DNA of 64,000 bases from assembly GCF_030866825.1 (NCBI RefSeq), contig NZ_CP133020.1, positions 4,526,001 to 4,590,000 of the forward strand. Direction: 5' to 3'. A model generated the notes under the pieces. It ran no database searches. It was not told where the DNA came from and saw only the letters and a list, made by a program, of their open reading frames with translations. Source of the DNA: Rathayibacter sp. SW19 (GTDB lineage: Bacteria > Actinomycetota > Actinomycetes > Actinomycetales > Microbacteriaceae). This document shows, one piece after another, positions 8,220 to 16,960 of the stretch. A program made the translations under genes and the position numbers. Within the stretch, counting starts at the first letter, position 1. Each line of letters begins with the position of its first letter.

Positions 8220-9977
8220 ATGATGCATCGCGAGCGCACGCGATCGCCGCTGGCGCGGTCGTTGGACCGCGGGCTCGTGCTGATCGCCGCGTCCGGCGTG
8301 CTGCTTGCCGGTATCTTCCTCGCCTTAGTGCTCCCGATCACTCCGATCGCGTGGCTGATTCTGCTGTTCACCCTTGCATTCTTTGTGTATCTGGCAGGCG
8401 GATTGCTTGCCTGGCGGCTACGTCCGAGCAATGGTATGGGGCCGCTGATCATCCTGTGTGGTTACGCACTGTTCCTCGGCGGCTTGGGCAACACGGAGAC
8501 CGCGGGGCTCGACGTCGTCGGCGAGGCGTGCACGACCCTGGTGTTCGCGGTGACCCTGCATCTGCTGATCGCCTTTCCGTCGGGTCGGTTACATGGCTGG
8601 TTCGAGCGGGCAACGGTGATCGCCGGGTACGTGGTCGCGCTGGTCTTACAGGCGCCCTTGTACCTTTTCGACGGCACCGGGGATGTCGGAGCCATGACGA
8701 TCGCTGGCAGGCCAGACCTCGTCACGCTTGGGACCTGGGTGCAGCGCGGGGCTGGCGCCATCGTCACCATGGCAACCGCCGTGATTCTGATCGAACGCCT
8801 GCGGCGCAGCGACCGAACGCATCGACGGGTCTTGATCCCACTATTCGGCTACGCGATCTTCGCCGTGCTGTTCGTCTCGTTCGGCTCGAATGTGCTCGAC
8901 GCACTTTTCGGCCCGGTGCCCTATCTGCGGCCGGCCGCACAGGTGGTCGTGTTGGGCGGGATACCGATCGCGTTTGCGCTCTGTGTGCTGCGGGGCGGTT
9001 TCGCGCGCACCGGTGAACTCCAGGAGCTCGGCGCCTGGCTTGGCACGGCCAGCGATGCACGGCCGCAGCTGACCAGTGCCGTGGCCCGAACGCTCGGCGA
9101 CGACACATTGCGAGTCGTGTTCTGGGTCGCAGAGCGCGGAGCGTTCGTCGACGCAGACGGCCACGCCGCAACGCTGCCCGCGGATAGCCCCGATCGTGAA
9201 TTGGTCGAAATCGAACTAGATGGGCGATTGGTCGGCGCGATCGAATACGATTCCATGCTGATCGGCGACCCGGCTTTGGTGCGCACGGCGGGTCGGGTCG
9301 TCGCGATCGCCGTCGACCGGGAAAGACTTACGGTTGAACTCCTCGCGAGCCAGCAGGCACTGCTGAAATCGCGTTCACGGCTGGTCGAAGCAGCCGATCG
9401 GGAACGTCGCCGGATCGCACAAGACCTTCACGACGGGCTGCAGGTGCAACTGGTACTGCTCGCTTTGCAGGCCGGGCAACTCGCTCGCGCAGCTGAAGCT
9501 TCACGCCTGGTGCGTGAGGGTGCAACGACGTTGCGCGTGGGCATCGACGGCGCCGCCGCAGACCTGCGCCGTATCGTGCACGCCGTCATGCCTGCTGCGC
9601 TGATCGAGCAGGGACTGTCGGCCGCGGCAGAAGATCTCGTCGACCAGATGCCCGTGCCGACGAAACTCGACATCGAACTGGATGACGGGGCGCTGTCGGC
9701 CTCCGTTGAGAGCACCGCATACTTCGTCATCGCGGAAGGCCTCACGAACGCACTCAAACACTCCGAAGCGACGGCCTTCGCCGTTCACCTCGAGCGCGTG
9801 AACGACCTGTTGCTCATCGAGATCCGGGACGATGGCGTCGGCGGAGCGACCCCCACTCGAGGAACGGGCCTGCGCGGGTTGAGCGACCGCGTTGACGTGG
9901 TCGGCGGTCGCCTGCAGATCGAAAGCGAACCGGGCAGGGGAACCCACCTTCGTGTGGAGTTGCCATGCACGTCGTGA
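8220..9977 (+). CDS. TCS1 sensor histidine kinase (NarL/LiaS-type, HisKA_3)
   Basis: 585 residues from the ATG at 8220 (GTG 8214 and ATG 8223 are equally possible; no strong ribosome site). About 270 N-terminal residues hold a series of membrane helices with almost no extracytoplasmic loop, then a GAF-like linker, the dimerisation box ERRRIAQDLHDGLQ (His about 404) and a HATPase_c domain with EGLTNALKHS (N box) and DDGVGG. This is the kinase type that pairs with LuxR/NarL response regulators, and such a gene follows with a 13-base overlap. A paralogue of the same layout lies at 40231. The signal is unknown; a membrane or envelope stimulus is inferred from the fold and the neighbouring secreted hydrolases. 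Confidence 0.9.
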   Translation: MMHRERTRSPLARSLDRGLVLIAASGVLLAGIFLALVLPITPIAWLILLFTLAFFVYLAGGLLAWRLRPSNGMGPLIILCGYALFLGGLGNTETAGLDVVGEACTTLVFAVTLHLLIAFPSGRLHGWFERATVIAGYVVALVLQAPLYLFDGTGDVGAMTIAGRPDLVTLGTWVQRGAGAIVTMATAVILIERLRRSDRTHRRVLIPLFGYAIFAVLFVSFGSNVLDALFGPVPYLRPAAQVVVLGGIPIAFALCVLRGGFARTGELQELGAWLGTASDARPQLTSAVARTLGDDTLRVVFWVAERGAFVDADGHAATLPADSPDRELVEIELDGRLVGAIEYDSMLIGDPALVRTAGRVVAIAVDRERLTVELLASQQALLKSRSRLVEAADRERRRIAQDLHDGLQVQLVLLALQAGQLARAAEASRLVREGATTLRVGIDGAAADLRRIVHAVMPAALIEQGLSAAAEDLVDQMPVPTKLDIELDDGALSASVESTAYFVIAEGLTNALKHSEATAFAVHLERVNDLLLIEIRDDGVGGATPTRGTGLRGLSDRVDVVGGRLQIESEPGRGTHLRVELPCTS

Positions 9978-10612
9978 TCGCAGAAGAAGAGACGCTACTG
10001 AGGCAGGGGCTGCAGCAGATCATGCAGCAATTCGGCTTCGACGTCGATGCGGCGGTCACCGATACCGAACAGGTCGAGAGGGCAGTGAATCGGCACCATC
10101 CGAATATCGTCATCTCGGACATCCGGATGCCGCCGACGCACACCGACGAAGGGCTGAGGGAGGCGTTGCACATTCGCGCCGCGTATCCGCAGACGGCCGT
10201 CATGGTGCTCTCCCAGGACGTGCAACGGCGTGACGCGCGGGAGTTGCTCGACGGCCACCCCGGCGGAGTTGGCTATCTGTTGCAACAGCGCATCGCAGAC
10301 GTTGACACGTTCTGTGCCGACGTGAGCCGGGTCGCGGCAGGCGGAACGGCTCTGGACCCGGTGGTCGTTGCCGTCATGGTCGCGCGGTCCCGCCTGACGG
10401 ATGGCGGGGTCGGCCGCCTCGCCCCCCGTCAGCGCGAGGTTCTCAGCCTGATGGCTGAGGGCAGAGGCATCGCGTGGATCGCCTCTCAACTGCGGTTGGG
10501 CGAGCACGCCGTCGAACAGCACACGGCGGACATCTGCGAGGCGCTCGGCCTGCCGGCTGGGGACGATCACCAGCAACGCGTGTTCGCCGTAATCCGCTAC
10601 CTCGCCGGCTGA
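9965..10612 (+). CDS. TCS1 LuxR-family response regulator, receiver lacks the conserved Lys
   Basis: 215 residues overlapping the kinase gene. The receiver domain has the acidic pair (AEEE), the phospho-acceptor Asp in ISDIRMPP and the switch Ser in VLSQ. The usual GYLLK reads GYLLQQR, so the invariant Lys of the phosphorylation site is Gln. The paralogue at 41976 keeps Lys (GYQLKQR). The C-terminal LuxR helix-turn-helix (APRQREVLSLMAEG) is also less canonical in its recognition helix (GEHAVEQHTADI versus TERAVVQHISRI in the paralogue). It may be phosphorylation-independent, or be decaying. The surface-protein promoter begins 20 bases after its stop, and its last bases are part of the segment duplicated at 15725. 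It is the natural candidate to bind the CTAG palindromes. Confidence 0.9.
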   Translation: MHVVIAEEETLLRQGLQQIMQQFGFDVDAAVTDTEQVERAVNRHHPNIVISDIRMPPTHTDEGLREALHIRAAYPQTAVMVLSQDVQRRDARELLDGHPGGVGYLLQQRIADVDTFCADVSRVAAGGTALDPVVVAVMVARSRLTDGGVGRLAPRQREVLSLMAEGRGIAWIASQLRLGEHAVEQHTADICEALGLPAGDDHQQRVFAVIRYLAG

Positions 10613-10782
10613 CGCTGAACTTTCCTCACACATAGACCTAGGTCTATTGCAGCGGGGATGCCGGGTGACGACAGTGAACAAGGAGCGCTGTGGGTGTCAC
10701 CCGAGACGCTGTGGGCGCAAGAGGACTGCGAAATGAAAATGAAGAAAGCATTCGGTGCTGTCACGATGGCGGCGTCCCTGAG
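10604..10782 (+). repeat. Promoter/signal-peptide segment, copy A (copy B at 15725)
   Basis: From GCCGGCTGACGCTGA at the end of the TCS1 regulator gene through the palindrome, the ribosome site (AAGAGGACTGCGAAATG) and the first signal-peptide codons, this segment is clearly homologous to 15725-15902. The distance from GCCGGCT to the ATG is 129 bases in both. It shows tandem duplication of the whole regulatory unit. Confidence 0.8.
10632..10647 (+). promoter_or_regulatory. CTAG-palindrome operator site 3 (perfect)
   Basis: ATAGACCTAGGTCTAT is a perfect 16-base palindrome followed by TGC. It lies 86 bases before the ATG of the first surface protein, with TTCCTCAC just upstream, which is also conserved in copy B. 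It may overlap the core promoter (TCTATT as a -10-like hexamer). Confidence 0.7.
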
Positions 10783-13228
10783 CCTGTTGGGGGCCTTGTT
10801 GATGCCGCTGGCCGCGCAGGCGGACACTCCCGCCGCCAGCTCGCCACCATCGACGTCGACCGCAAGCACGACCGCAGGGCCCACCACACCGTCGATACCG
10901 GGCACGACGCACCCCTCGTCAACCGCAGCACCTGAGGCACCGGCGACACCGACGTCCACACCCACGCCGAGTACTCCACCAGCGCCACATGTCGACGGCG
11001 CCGCTCCCCAGACCGGCGCTCCGACGCCCGGCGACACCAATTCCGCGCCGATCGACTCGCCAGCACCGCCAGCAGTGAGTAGTCTGCTCGCCACGGCACC
11101 GAATGCGGTGTCTTCGTCGCCGATCGACTTCACCGCAGACGGGATATTCACGGTGACCGCCAGCGTCAACAAGGTAGGCCTGACCGACGGTCACTATGTC
11201 AAGAAATCATCGATCGGAACGTTCAGCAAGAGCGTTCCCATCGAGATCGCCGGATCGACAACCGTCTATGATGCACGCAGCCGCTTCAGCTCCAACAATC
11301 CGCTTTTCGGCGATTTCACCTACCAGATCGTCATGATGGGTGTTCGGACCGGCTACTGGATTAGGGCGCACACCACCACGACCGACCTGCTCGGACTCGG
11401 TGGCAGCTGTTACGTCTACGCCGGGGACCCCGGCGACGCGGATGTGCCCGCGGCCGACCCCGCACCCTTCACGTGCGACAGCACGGTGGTGCAAGACTTT
11501 TCACCGTATTTCGAGTACTACCACGGCAGCGTCAATTTCTCAGTCGCTCTCAACAATCAAGCGGAAGTGCAAGGTTCCGTCCAGACCAAAGGCGGGGTCT
11601 CGCTCGAATCCGGTTACTGGGAGATCAGCACACCGTACGCCGACTTGGGCGCGCCCTCCGTTGCGGCGAACGGCTCGACGTCTTTCGACTCGGTATATCG
11701 CGACGGAGACGTTCTCCCAGTCCATCCGCACATGGCCAAGGGGACATTCATCTACCAGATCAGCACCAACGGCCTGAAGCAGAACTACTGGGTATTGGGC
11801 TGGGCATCAAACGACCGCCAGTCCACATTCCGGCACGATGCCGAATGTTACATCTTCGCTCAGAACCCGCTCGGCTACCTCGACAACCCCTCGTCGATGA
11901 AGCCACTCACCGTTGCGCCGTTCACCTGCACGGCGCAAGGCTTCAACCGTCCCGATCGCGGGCATTGGGTGGTCGACTTCGTCATCGCTCCGACGGTTGT
12001 CCGTGTTCTCCCCGACAACGGGCAGAACCGGTCGCTGAGAAACAGCCTGGTTCAAGCGCACTGTACGACAGAAGACCTGAGTGACTGCGGGCTGGTGCTC
12101 GCCAAAGTGACACGGGCGCAAAGCGACCCGGTCATGGCCAGCGCCCTCTATCAAAACGCCAGTGCCGATGTGACGCTGCACGAGCACACGGCAATATCGA
12201 AGACGATCGGCACAACCAACACAGTCGGTGTCAAGGTCGGCGTGTCGGCGAAGTTCATGGGCCTCTTCGAGGCCAGCATCGAGGCGAGTTATTCGTACAC
12301 GCTCACCGATTCCACAACGGTCACCGACGACAAGAACTTCGATGTTCCGCCGCTCACAACGGCCTGGTTCGAGGCGTCGACCGAGGTGGCAACCGCCGTC
12401 GGAGATCTCTACATTCGAGACAACGGTGTTGTGTACAAGGTCATCAATGCCGGTGCGGTCTTTCCGATCAAGAACGGCGCCAGTTCTGTGACGTTCCACA
12501 CCGACGGCTATGTGCCGAACCCGCAGAAGAAGGCGATGCTGAGCGGGTCGGTGCGCACGAACACTGGTACGACTCTGTCGACGCCGCTGAGCCTGATCAA
12601 CGGGGCGTACGCACTGCCGCTCACCGATATCGCCTCGCCGGTTCGCGACGTTTCGACTGCCGGAGCCCCGTCGGTCGGCGAGAACAGCTCCACCACCTGG
12701 TCCACGGTAGAAACGATCGTCGATCCGCACGACACCGGCGGCGCAGAAGCCGAGGGCTCCTTCACCTATCAGATCGCCGCAGACGGCGCTCCGACTGCAT
12801 ACTGGGTGACCGGCACAGGCGACACCTGGGCTGCAGATGGAAATCCCGCCGCGGCATGCGTGATCTACCATGGCAACCCGGCCGACGGTGGTGCGGCGGC
12901 CGCTGATGCGCCGTACCAGTGCCTGACCACGATCGGCCCAGCGGATGAGAACGGCACCGTCAACGCGACCTTCACCGTCTCGCCACGGTCGGCTTCGGTG
13001 ACGCCGGACGGCACAACGACGCCGCCGGCCGAGATCGCACCAGTGGGTTCGACGACGGACATGCTGTCACCGTCGGCGCCAGCATCCAGTCGGATCAGCG
13101 GTCTTGCATCCACCGGCTCGTCCCTAGACCCGGCACCTTATCTGGCCGGGCTACTCGCCCTGCTGCTGGGTGCCGGACTACTCATTGCCGCACGCAACCC
13201 ACAACATCGAAAAGAGTCACGTAGATGA
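10733..13228 (+). CDS. LAxTG wall-anchored surface protein 1 with aerolysin-like core
   Basis: 831 residues from the ATG at 10733 (GAGGA ribosome site; signal MKMKKAFGAVTMAAS..., cleavage near AAQA-DTP at about 27-30). Order: a Pro/Thr/Ser-rich stalk to about 125; a module with FTYQI, YWI and a Cys pair (about 195-250); a second with FIYQI, YWVLG and a Cys pair (about 338-400); CTTEDLSDCGL (from about 443); a beta-rich core (about 460-580) with alternating Thr/Ser/Val pattern and the VPP turn (538-540), resembling the aerolysin/ETX-MTX2 fold; a third YQI/YWV/Cys-pair module (about 675-730); then LASTG (791-795), a hydrophobic helix and a basic tail. LAxTG is the known signal of class E sortases in high-GC actinobacteria; no sortase gene is in the window. 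The next paralogue overlaps by ATGA. The core assignment is inference by pattern only. Confidence 0.85.
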   Translation: MKMKKAFGAVTMAASLSLLGALLMPLAAQADTPAASSPPSTSTASTTAGPTTPSIPGTTHPSSTAAPEAPATPTSTPTPSTPPAPHVDGAAPQTGAPTPGDTNSAPIDSPAPPAVSSLLATAPNAVSSSPIDFTADGIFTVTASVNKVGLTDGHYVKKSSIGTFSKSVPIEIAGSTTVYDARSRFSSNNPLFGDFTYQIVMMGVRTGYWIRAHTTTTDLLGLGGSCYVYAGDPGDADVPAADPAPFTCDSTVVQDFSPYFEYYHGSVNFSVALNNQAEVQGSVQTKGGVSLESGYWEISTPYADLGAPSVAANGSTSFDSVYRDGDVLPVHPHMAKGTFIYQISTNGLKQNYWVLGWASNDRQSTFRHDAECYIFAQNPLGYLDNPSSMKPLTVAPFTCTAQGFNRPDRGHWVVDFVIAPTVVRVLPDNGQNRSLRNSLVQAHCTTEDLSDCGLVLAKVTRAQSDPVMASALYQNASADVTLHEHTAISKTIGTTNTVGVKVGVSAKFMGLFEASIEASYSYTLTDSTTVTDDKNFDVPPLTTAWFEASTEVATAVGDLYIRDNGVVYKVINAGAVFPIKNGASSVTFHTDGYVPNPQKKAMLSGSVRTNTGTTLSTPLSLINGAYALPLTDIASPVRDVSTAGAPSVGENSSTTWSTVETIVDPHDTGGAEAEGSFTYQIAADGAPTAYWVTGTGDTWAADGNPAAACVIYHGNPADGGAAAADAPYQCLTTIGPADENGTVNATFTVSPRSASVTPDGTTTPPAEIAPVGSTTDMLSPSAPASSRISGLASTGSSLDPAPYLAGLLALLLGAGLLIAARNPQHRKESRR

Positions 13229-15675
13229 AGAGCAAGAGAGTATTCGGCGCCGTCACCATGGCGGCATCTCTGAGCCTGTTCGGCGCGCTGCTGCTGCCGC
13301 TGGCCGCGCAGGCCGACACGGCCACACCCGGTGACCCGCCCCCTCCGGCGATCACGACATCCGCCACGCCGTCAGACACCGCCACACCATCAGACACCGC
13401 CACACCCGCCCCGAGCACGAGCGACCGGAGCCTGGCGGTGCCCACACCCACGACAACACCGAGCGCGACGCCCACGCCGTCACCCAGTGAACCACCCAGT
13501 GAGCCGCCGGCAGCGCAAACGCCGGGCCTGGATGCGCTACAGGCACCACCGGCACCCAACATGCCAGTGGCAGAGGCAGGCACGGTCCATTCGGACACCA
13601 CCGCGTCAGTCACACTGTCCCAGGTAACGTTGTCGAACGGCCATCTTCTGGCACCGGCACCTAACGGATCGCCGAGCCAGATGCCGACCACCGTGACCAC
13701 GGCAGCTGACGTTCTCACCGTCTCCGGCGACTACGGATCCGGAGATTGGCCGAAAGGTTCGTTCACCTATCAGATCGACATGCTCGGGCAGCCAACCGGA
13801 TACTGGATTCAGGCCACCTTCTACGGGCCGTCGGTCAATTGGAACCCGAGAGGTTCCTGTTACGTATTCCAAGGGGATCCCGGCGCGGGAGGCACGCCGG
13901 CGAACCCGGCGCCGTTTACCTGTGACACGTCCGTACGGAATGCGTTGCCGGAAGGTCAGATCAGCTACCGGATCGGCCTCAACAAGGCGGCTGAGGCACA
14001 AGGAATCATCAACACGCAGGGCCCGATCGCCCTCAAGGATGGGGAGTTCGAGTCGAATAACATTCCCTACCACGTCGATGGAAGCGCCACGGTCGGCGTG
14101 AACAGCAGCACCAGCTTCGACGTTGTGCTGCGTGATGGGGACGCCCCGATCGAGCCGAAACTTGCTTTGACGACCTTCGTCTATCGCATCGTCGACGCCG
14201 GAGTGGCCAGCCCCTTCTGGGTCGCGGGCTGGTCACAGAACTATCGCGGCACACGGTATGCCCCAGAAGCCAAGTGCTTCATTTATGACCAGGACCCCGT
14301 CAAGGCGAGCGTCGGCCTGAAGTCTCTCAAGCCGGTAGCGGTCTCTCCATATGACTGCCAGAAGACGTCGGACAGGTTCGTGGGCGGCGGTCGCGGCGAC
14401 TACGAAGCAACGTTCGCGGTGACCAGGAGGGCGATGACCGTTGTCAGCCAACCGCTGGCACAGAAAGAATTGGTCAATCGGGTTTGCACTGCACACATCG
14501 ACGAATGCGGCCTGTCGCTGGCAACCGTTCAGGACACGTATGGCACAGGTTTTCCGGTCACCAGCGTCATCAACAATGCCACAAGTAGTGACGTGACCGA
14601 GTCGCTCACAACAACAGGTGCGCAGAGTGTCACCAACTCGGGCGGCTTCGAAATCGACATCACTGCCGGGGCCGCGTCGCCTCTCGGCTATAAGTTCGAG
14701 ACCACGCTGAAGGTGCACTACGAGCGGTCAGTCACGGAGACAACCACGACCAGTCAGACGGTCGGGATGACGATCCACCCTGGAAAACGCGGGTGGATCG
14801 AGGGGACACCGCCGATGCTGCACACCGTGGGTGAAATCATCGTGCACGACGGAGACCGGTACTTCGACGTGACGAACGTCGTTACCGACTTTCCCAACAC
14901 AACGATCAAGCACAACCAGTGGGGACTCACGCCCATGACGGTCGATCTGCCGACCACCGACCGCAAGAAGATCACGCTGCAGGGCACCGTGTCGACGAAA
15001 AACGGCACGGGCTCCACCGATGCGGTGAGTCTGGCCAGTGGCACATACTCTCTGCCGCTAACCGCCAGCACCGAGTTGGTCCACGATACCTCCGCCCCGG
15101 GCGACGCGGCCGTTCAGGCGAGCGGTTCGACCGTCTGGTCCACGACGGATGAGGTCACCGATCTGGCCAAAACCGGCGGGGCCATCGCGCATGGCTCATT
15201 CCAATACCAGATTGTCCAGGCCGGCGTGCCCACAAACTACTGGGTCACCGGAACAGGCATGACGTGGAACCCGGGCGGCGCCCCGTCCGCCACCTGCGCC
15301 ATCTTCGACGGCGCCCCGAACCTCGGCGGCGTTGCCGCCGGGCCGGACGCGCCCTATCAGTGCGCGGCCAGTATCAGCGCGGCCGATGCCAGTGGGCTCG
15401 TCAACGCGACATACACGGTGTCACGACGCGGCGACGCAAGCACACCGGGCGAGCCAGGGGATGCCACGCCCGGAGGTGGGGCGGCCCCAGTCATTCCCGC
15501 TGCTCCCACCCAGTCGCTCACGCCCACGTCGACCAGGTCAAGTTCATTGGCATCCACCGGTTCGTCTGTGGACGGCACGCCATTCCTGGTCGGCATCATC
15601 GCTCTGCTCCTCGGAGCCGGTCTCATAATCACAGGGAAGGCAAGCCGCAACAGACGGCGCGCGCGTCGCGGCTGA
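13225..15675 (+). CDS. LAxTG wall-anchored surface protein 2, paralogue of the preceding gene
   Basis: 816 residues; ATGA overlap with surface protein 1, so both are made from one transcript under the palindrome at 10632. The layout is the same: signal peptide nearly identical to protein 1 (FGAVTMAASLSLFGALLLPL), Pro/Thr-rich stalk with repeated PSDTAT, YQI/YWI/Cys-pair module (about 179-233), second module (about 318-380), CTAHIDECGL, a beta-rich core (about 446-560) with HPGKRGWIEG in place of the VPP turn of protein 1, third module (about 658-715), LASTG (775-779), helix, and an Arg-rich tail. The two proteins are diverged outside the signal and anchor, so the duplication is not recent. 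They may form a hetero-complex on the wall (inference). A stem-loop follows at 15701. Confidence 0.85.
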   Translation: MKSKRVFGAVTMAASLSLFGALLLPLAAQADTATPGDPPPPAITTSATPSDTATPSDTATPAPSTSDRSLAVPTPTTTPSATPTPSPSEPPSEPPAAQTPGLDALQAPPAPNMPVAEAGTVHSDTTASVTLSQVTLSNGHLLAPAPNGSPSQMPTTVTTAADVLTVSGDYGSGDWPKGSFTYQIDMLGQPTGYWIQATFYGPSVNWNPRGSCYVFQGDPGAGGTPANPAPFTCDTSVRNALPEGQISYRIGLNKAAEAQGIINTQGPIALKDGEFESNNIPYHVDGSATVGVNSSTSFDVVLRDGDAPIEPKLALTTFVYRIVDAGVASPFWVAGWSQNYRGTRYAPEAKCFIYDQDPVKASVGLKSLKPVAVSPYDCQKTSDRFVGGGRGDYEATFAVTRRAMTVVSQPLAQKELVNRVCTAHIDECGLSLATVQDTYGTGFPVTSVINNATSSDVTESLTTTGAQSVTNSGGFEIDITAGAASPLGYKFETTLKVHYERSVTETTTTSQTVGMTIHPGKRGWIEGTPPMLHTVGEIIVHDGDRYFDVTNVVTDFPNTTIKHNQWGLTPMTVDLPTTDRKKITLQGTVSTKNGTGSTDAVSLASGTYSLPLTASTELVHDTSAPGDAAVQASGSTVWSTTDEVTDLAKTGGAIAHGSFQYQIVQAGVPTNYWVTGTGMTWNPGGAPSATCAIFDGAPNLGGVAAGPDAPYQCAASISAADASGLVNATYTVSRRGDASTPGEPGDATPGGGAAPVIPAAPTQSLTPTSTRSSSLASTGSSVDGTPFLVGIIALLLGAGLIITGKASRNRRRARRG

Positions 15676-15700
15676 CGCCACGTCGAGCGAACAAGGGGAA

Positions 15701-15731
15701 AGCCGGTCCGTGATTCGAACACGGGCCGGCT
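15701..15731 (+). terminator. Stem-loop after surface-protein operon
   Basis: Arms AGCCGGTCCGTG and CACGGGCCGGCT with a 7-base loop and one mismatch, 25 bases past the stop of surface protein 2. No clear T-tract, as is common in high-GC actinobacteria. Confidence 0.55.
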
Positions 15732-15902
15732 GACGCTGAGGCTTCCTCACGCATGGACCTAGGTCTATTGCAGCCGCATAGGCCCGGCGACGACAGTGAG
15801 AAGTAGCACTGTGGGTGTGACCCGAGGCTCTGCCGGGGCAAGAGGACTGCGAAATGAAAAAGAAGAAGGCGTTCAGTGCGTCACGATGGCCGCCGCATTC
15901 AG
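15725..15902 (+). repeat. Promoter/signal-peptide segment, copy B
   Basis: Homologous to 10604-10782 with identical spacing up to the ATG at 15854. One base is missing in the signal-peptide codons relative to copy A (GCGTCACG versus GCTGTCACG), which breaks the frame. Confidence 0.8.
15753..15768 (+). promoter_or_regulatory. CTAG-palindrome operator site 4
   Basis: ATGGACCTAGGTCTAT followed by TGC, one mismatch to the perfect palindrome. It lies 86 bases before the ATG at 15854, the same spacing as site 3. Confidence 0.65.
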
Positions 15903-16960
15903 CAGTGCCAGCACCGGCCCGGTGATCACGTTGAGCCAGAACCTGGTGGGGACAACGCAGGACCCCCTGATCGCTGTCCGCGCCGGCGCGTCGGTCACCC
16001 TCGAACTGCACGGGAACAAACTTGAACTCAACACTCCCGACAACAGCCAGCTACCCGCATTGGGCGTGCCGGTCGGGACTGCGCTGACGATCGAAGATAC
16101 CGTCTGCGGCGGCTCGCTCACTGTAAAGGCCAGAGGCGGCGGTGCCGGGATAGGCGAAGGTTTCGCTGGATCCAGCGGGACGATCACCATCCACGAAAGC
16201 ACGGTCATCGCGAGCGGCCCTGCGACCGGCGGCTTCCGCAATCGGCGGGGGGACCAATGGTTCCTTTCTGCAAATCTCGATCGGCTACGGCAGCTCTGTG
16301 AGGGCCACTGGCGGAAGCGATACGGGCAGCGGTACCGGGATCGGCAGCGCCCCCGACGGACAGGGTGCGGCTGTCGACATCGGCGGTAGCGTGGTGACGG
16401 CGACCGGCGGCTTCCGCAGTGCGGGAATCGGGGGAGGCAAGGCAGAGCAAGGGAACGACTGGGTTCAGATCCGCGGCAGCGTGGTGACCGCAATCGGTGA
16501 CGGTGGAGCCGGCATCAGCGGCGACGGTAACGGGGGCACTCCACCGCAGGCGAACGCCGGGCCGGTGTTCGCGGCATCCTTCGAGATCGGACAAGTACCG
16601 TTCCCGGCGGCCGCAACGAGGTGGGGGTACACGTTCGACAGCTGGTACACCGCCGCGGTCGGCGGCACGCGGGTGGTCGAGACCACCGACCTGGGCGTCG
16701 ACGGCCCGCAGAGTCTCACCCTGTTCGCCCGGTGGAGTAGGAACGGGGCGATCGGGTCTCCAGAACCAGGAACACCAGGTGGTTCGCAAGGCGGCGCCGG
16801 CGTAGCACCGGTATCTGTGTCTCCCTCGAGCGGATCCGACGGCACGGCGCTGGCCAGTACAGGTTCGAACACTGCTGACTGGCCCCTGGTCGGGCTCGGA
16901 TTGCTCGTCGCCGGTGGTATTGCACTCGTTGCGCGCCGGTCGTTCAGCGGAACGTGTCGT
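15854..16960 (+). pseudogene. Broken LAxTG surface-protein gene (frameshifts, no native stop)
   Basis: The gene starts like surface protein 1 (ATG AAA AAG AAG AAG GCG TTC). One base is then missing near 15879, and the hydrophobic signal core is gone. The downstream frame from about 15880 encodes a beta-solenoid-like repeat protein (SVTLELHGNKLEL, GGGAGIGEGF). Near 16240, GGCTTCCGCAATCGG lacks 8 bases compared with its internal repeat at 16407 (GGCTTCCGCAGTGCGGGAATCG), shifting the frame again. The last frame has GGSVVTATGGF repeats, a Listeria-Bacteroides (Flg_new/InlB-B) repeat with RWGYTFDSWYT, LASTG at 16850-16864, a membrane helix and Arg residues, then runs without a stop into the convergent LLM gene. 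At least two frameshifts and a lost 3' end make it a pseudogene. Confidence 0.75.
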
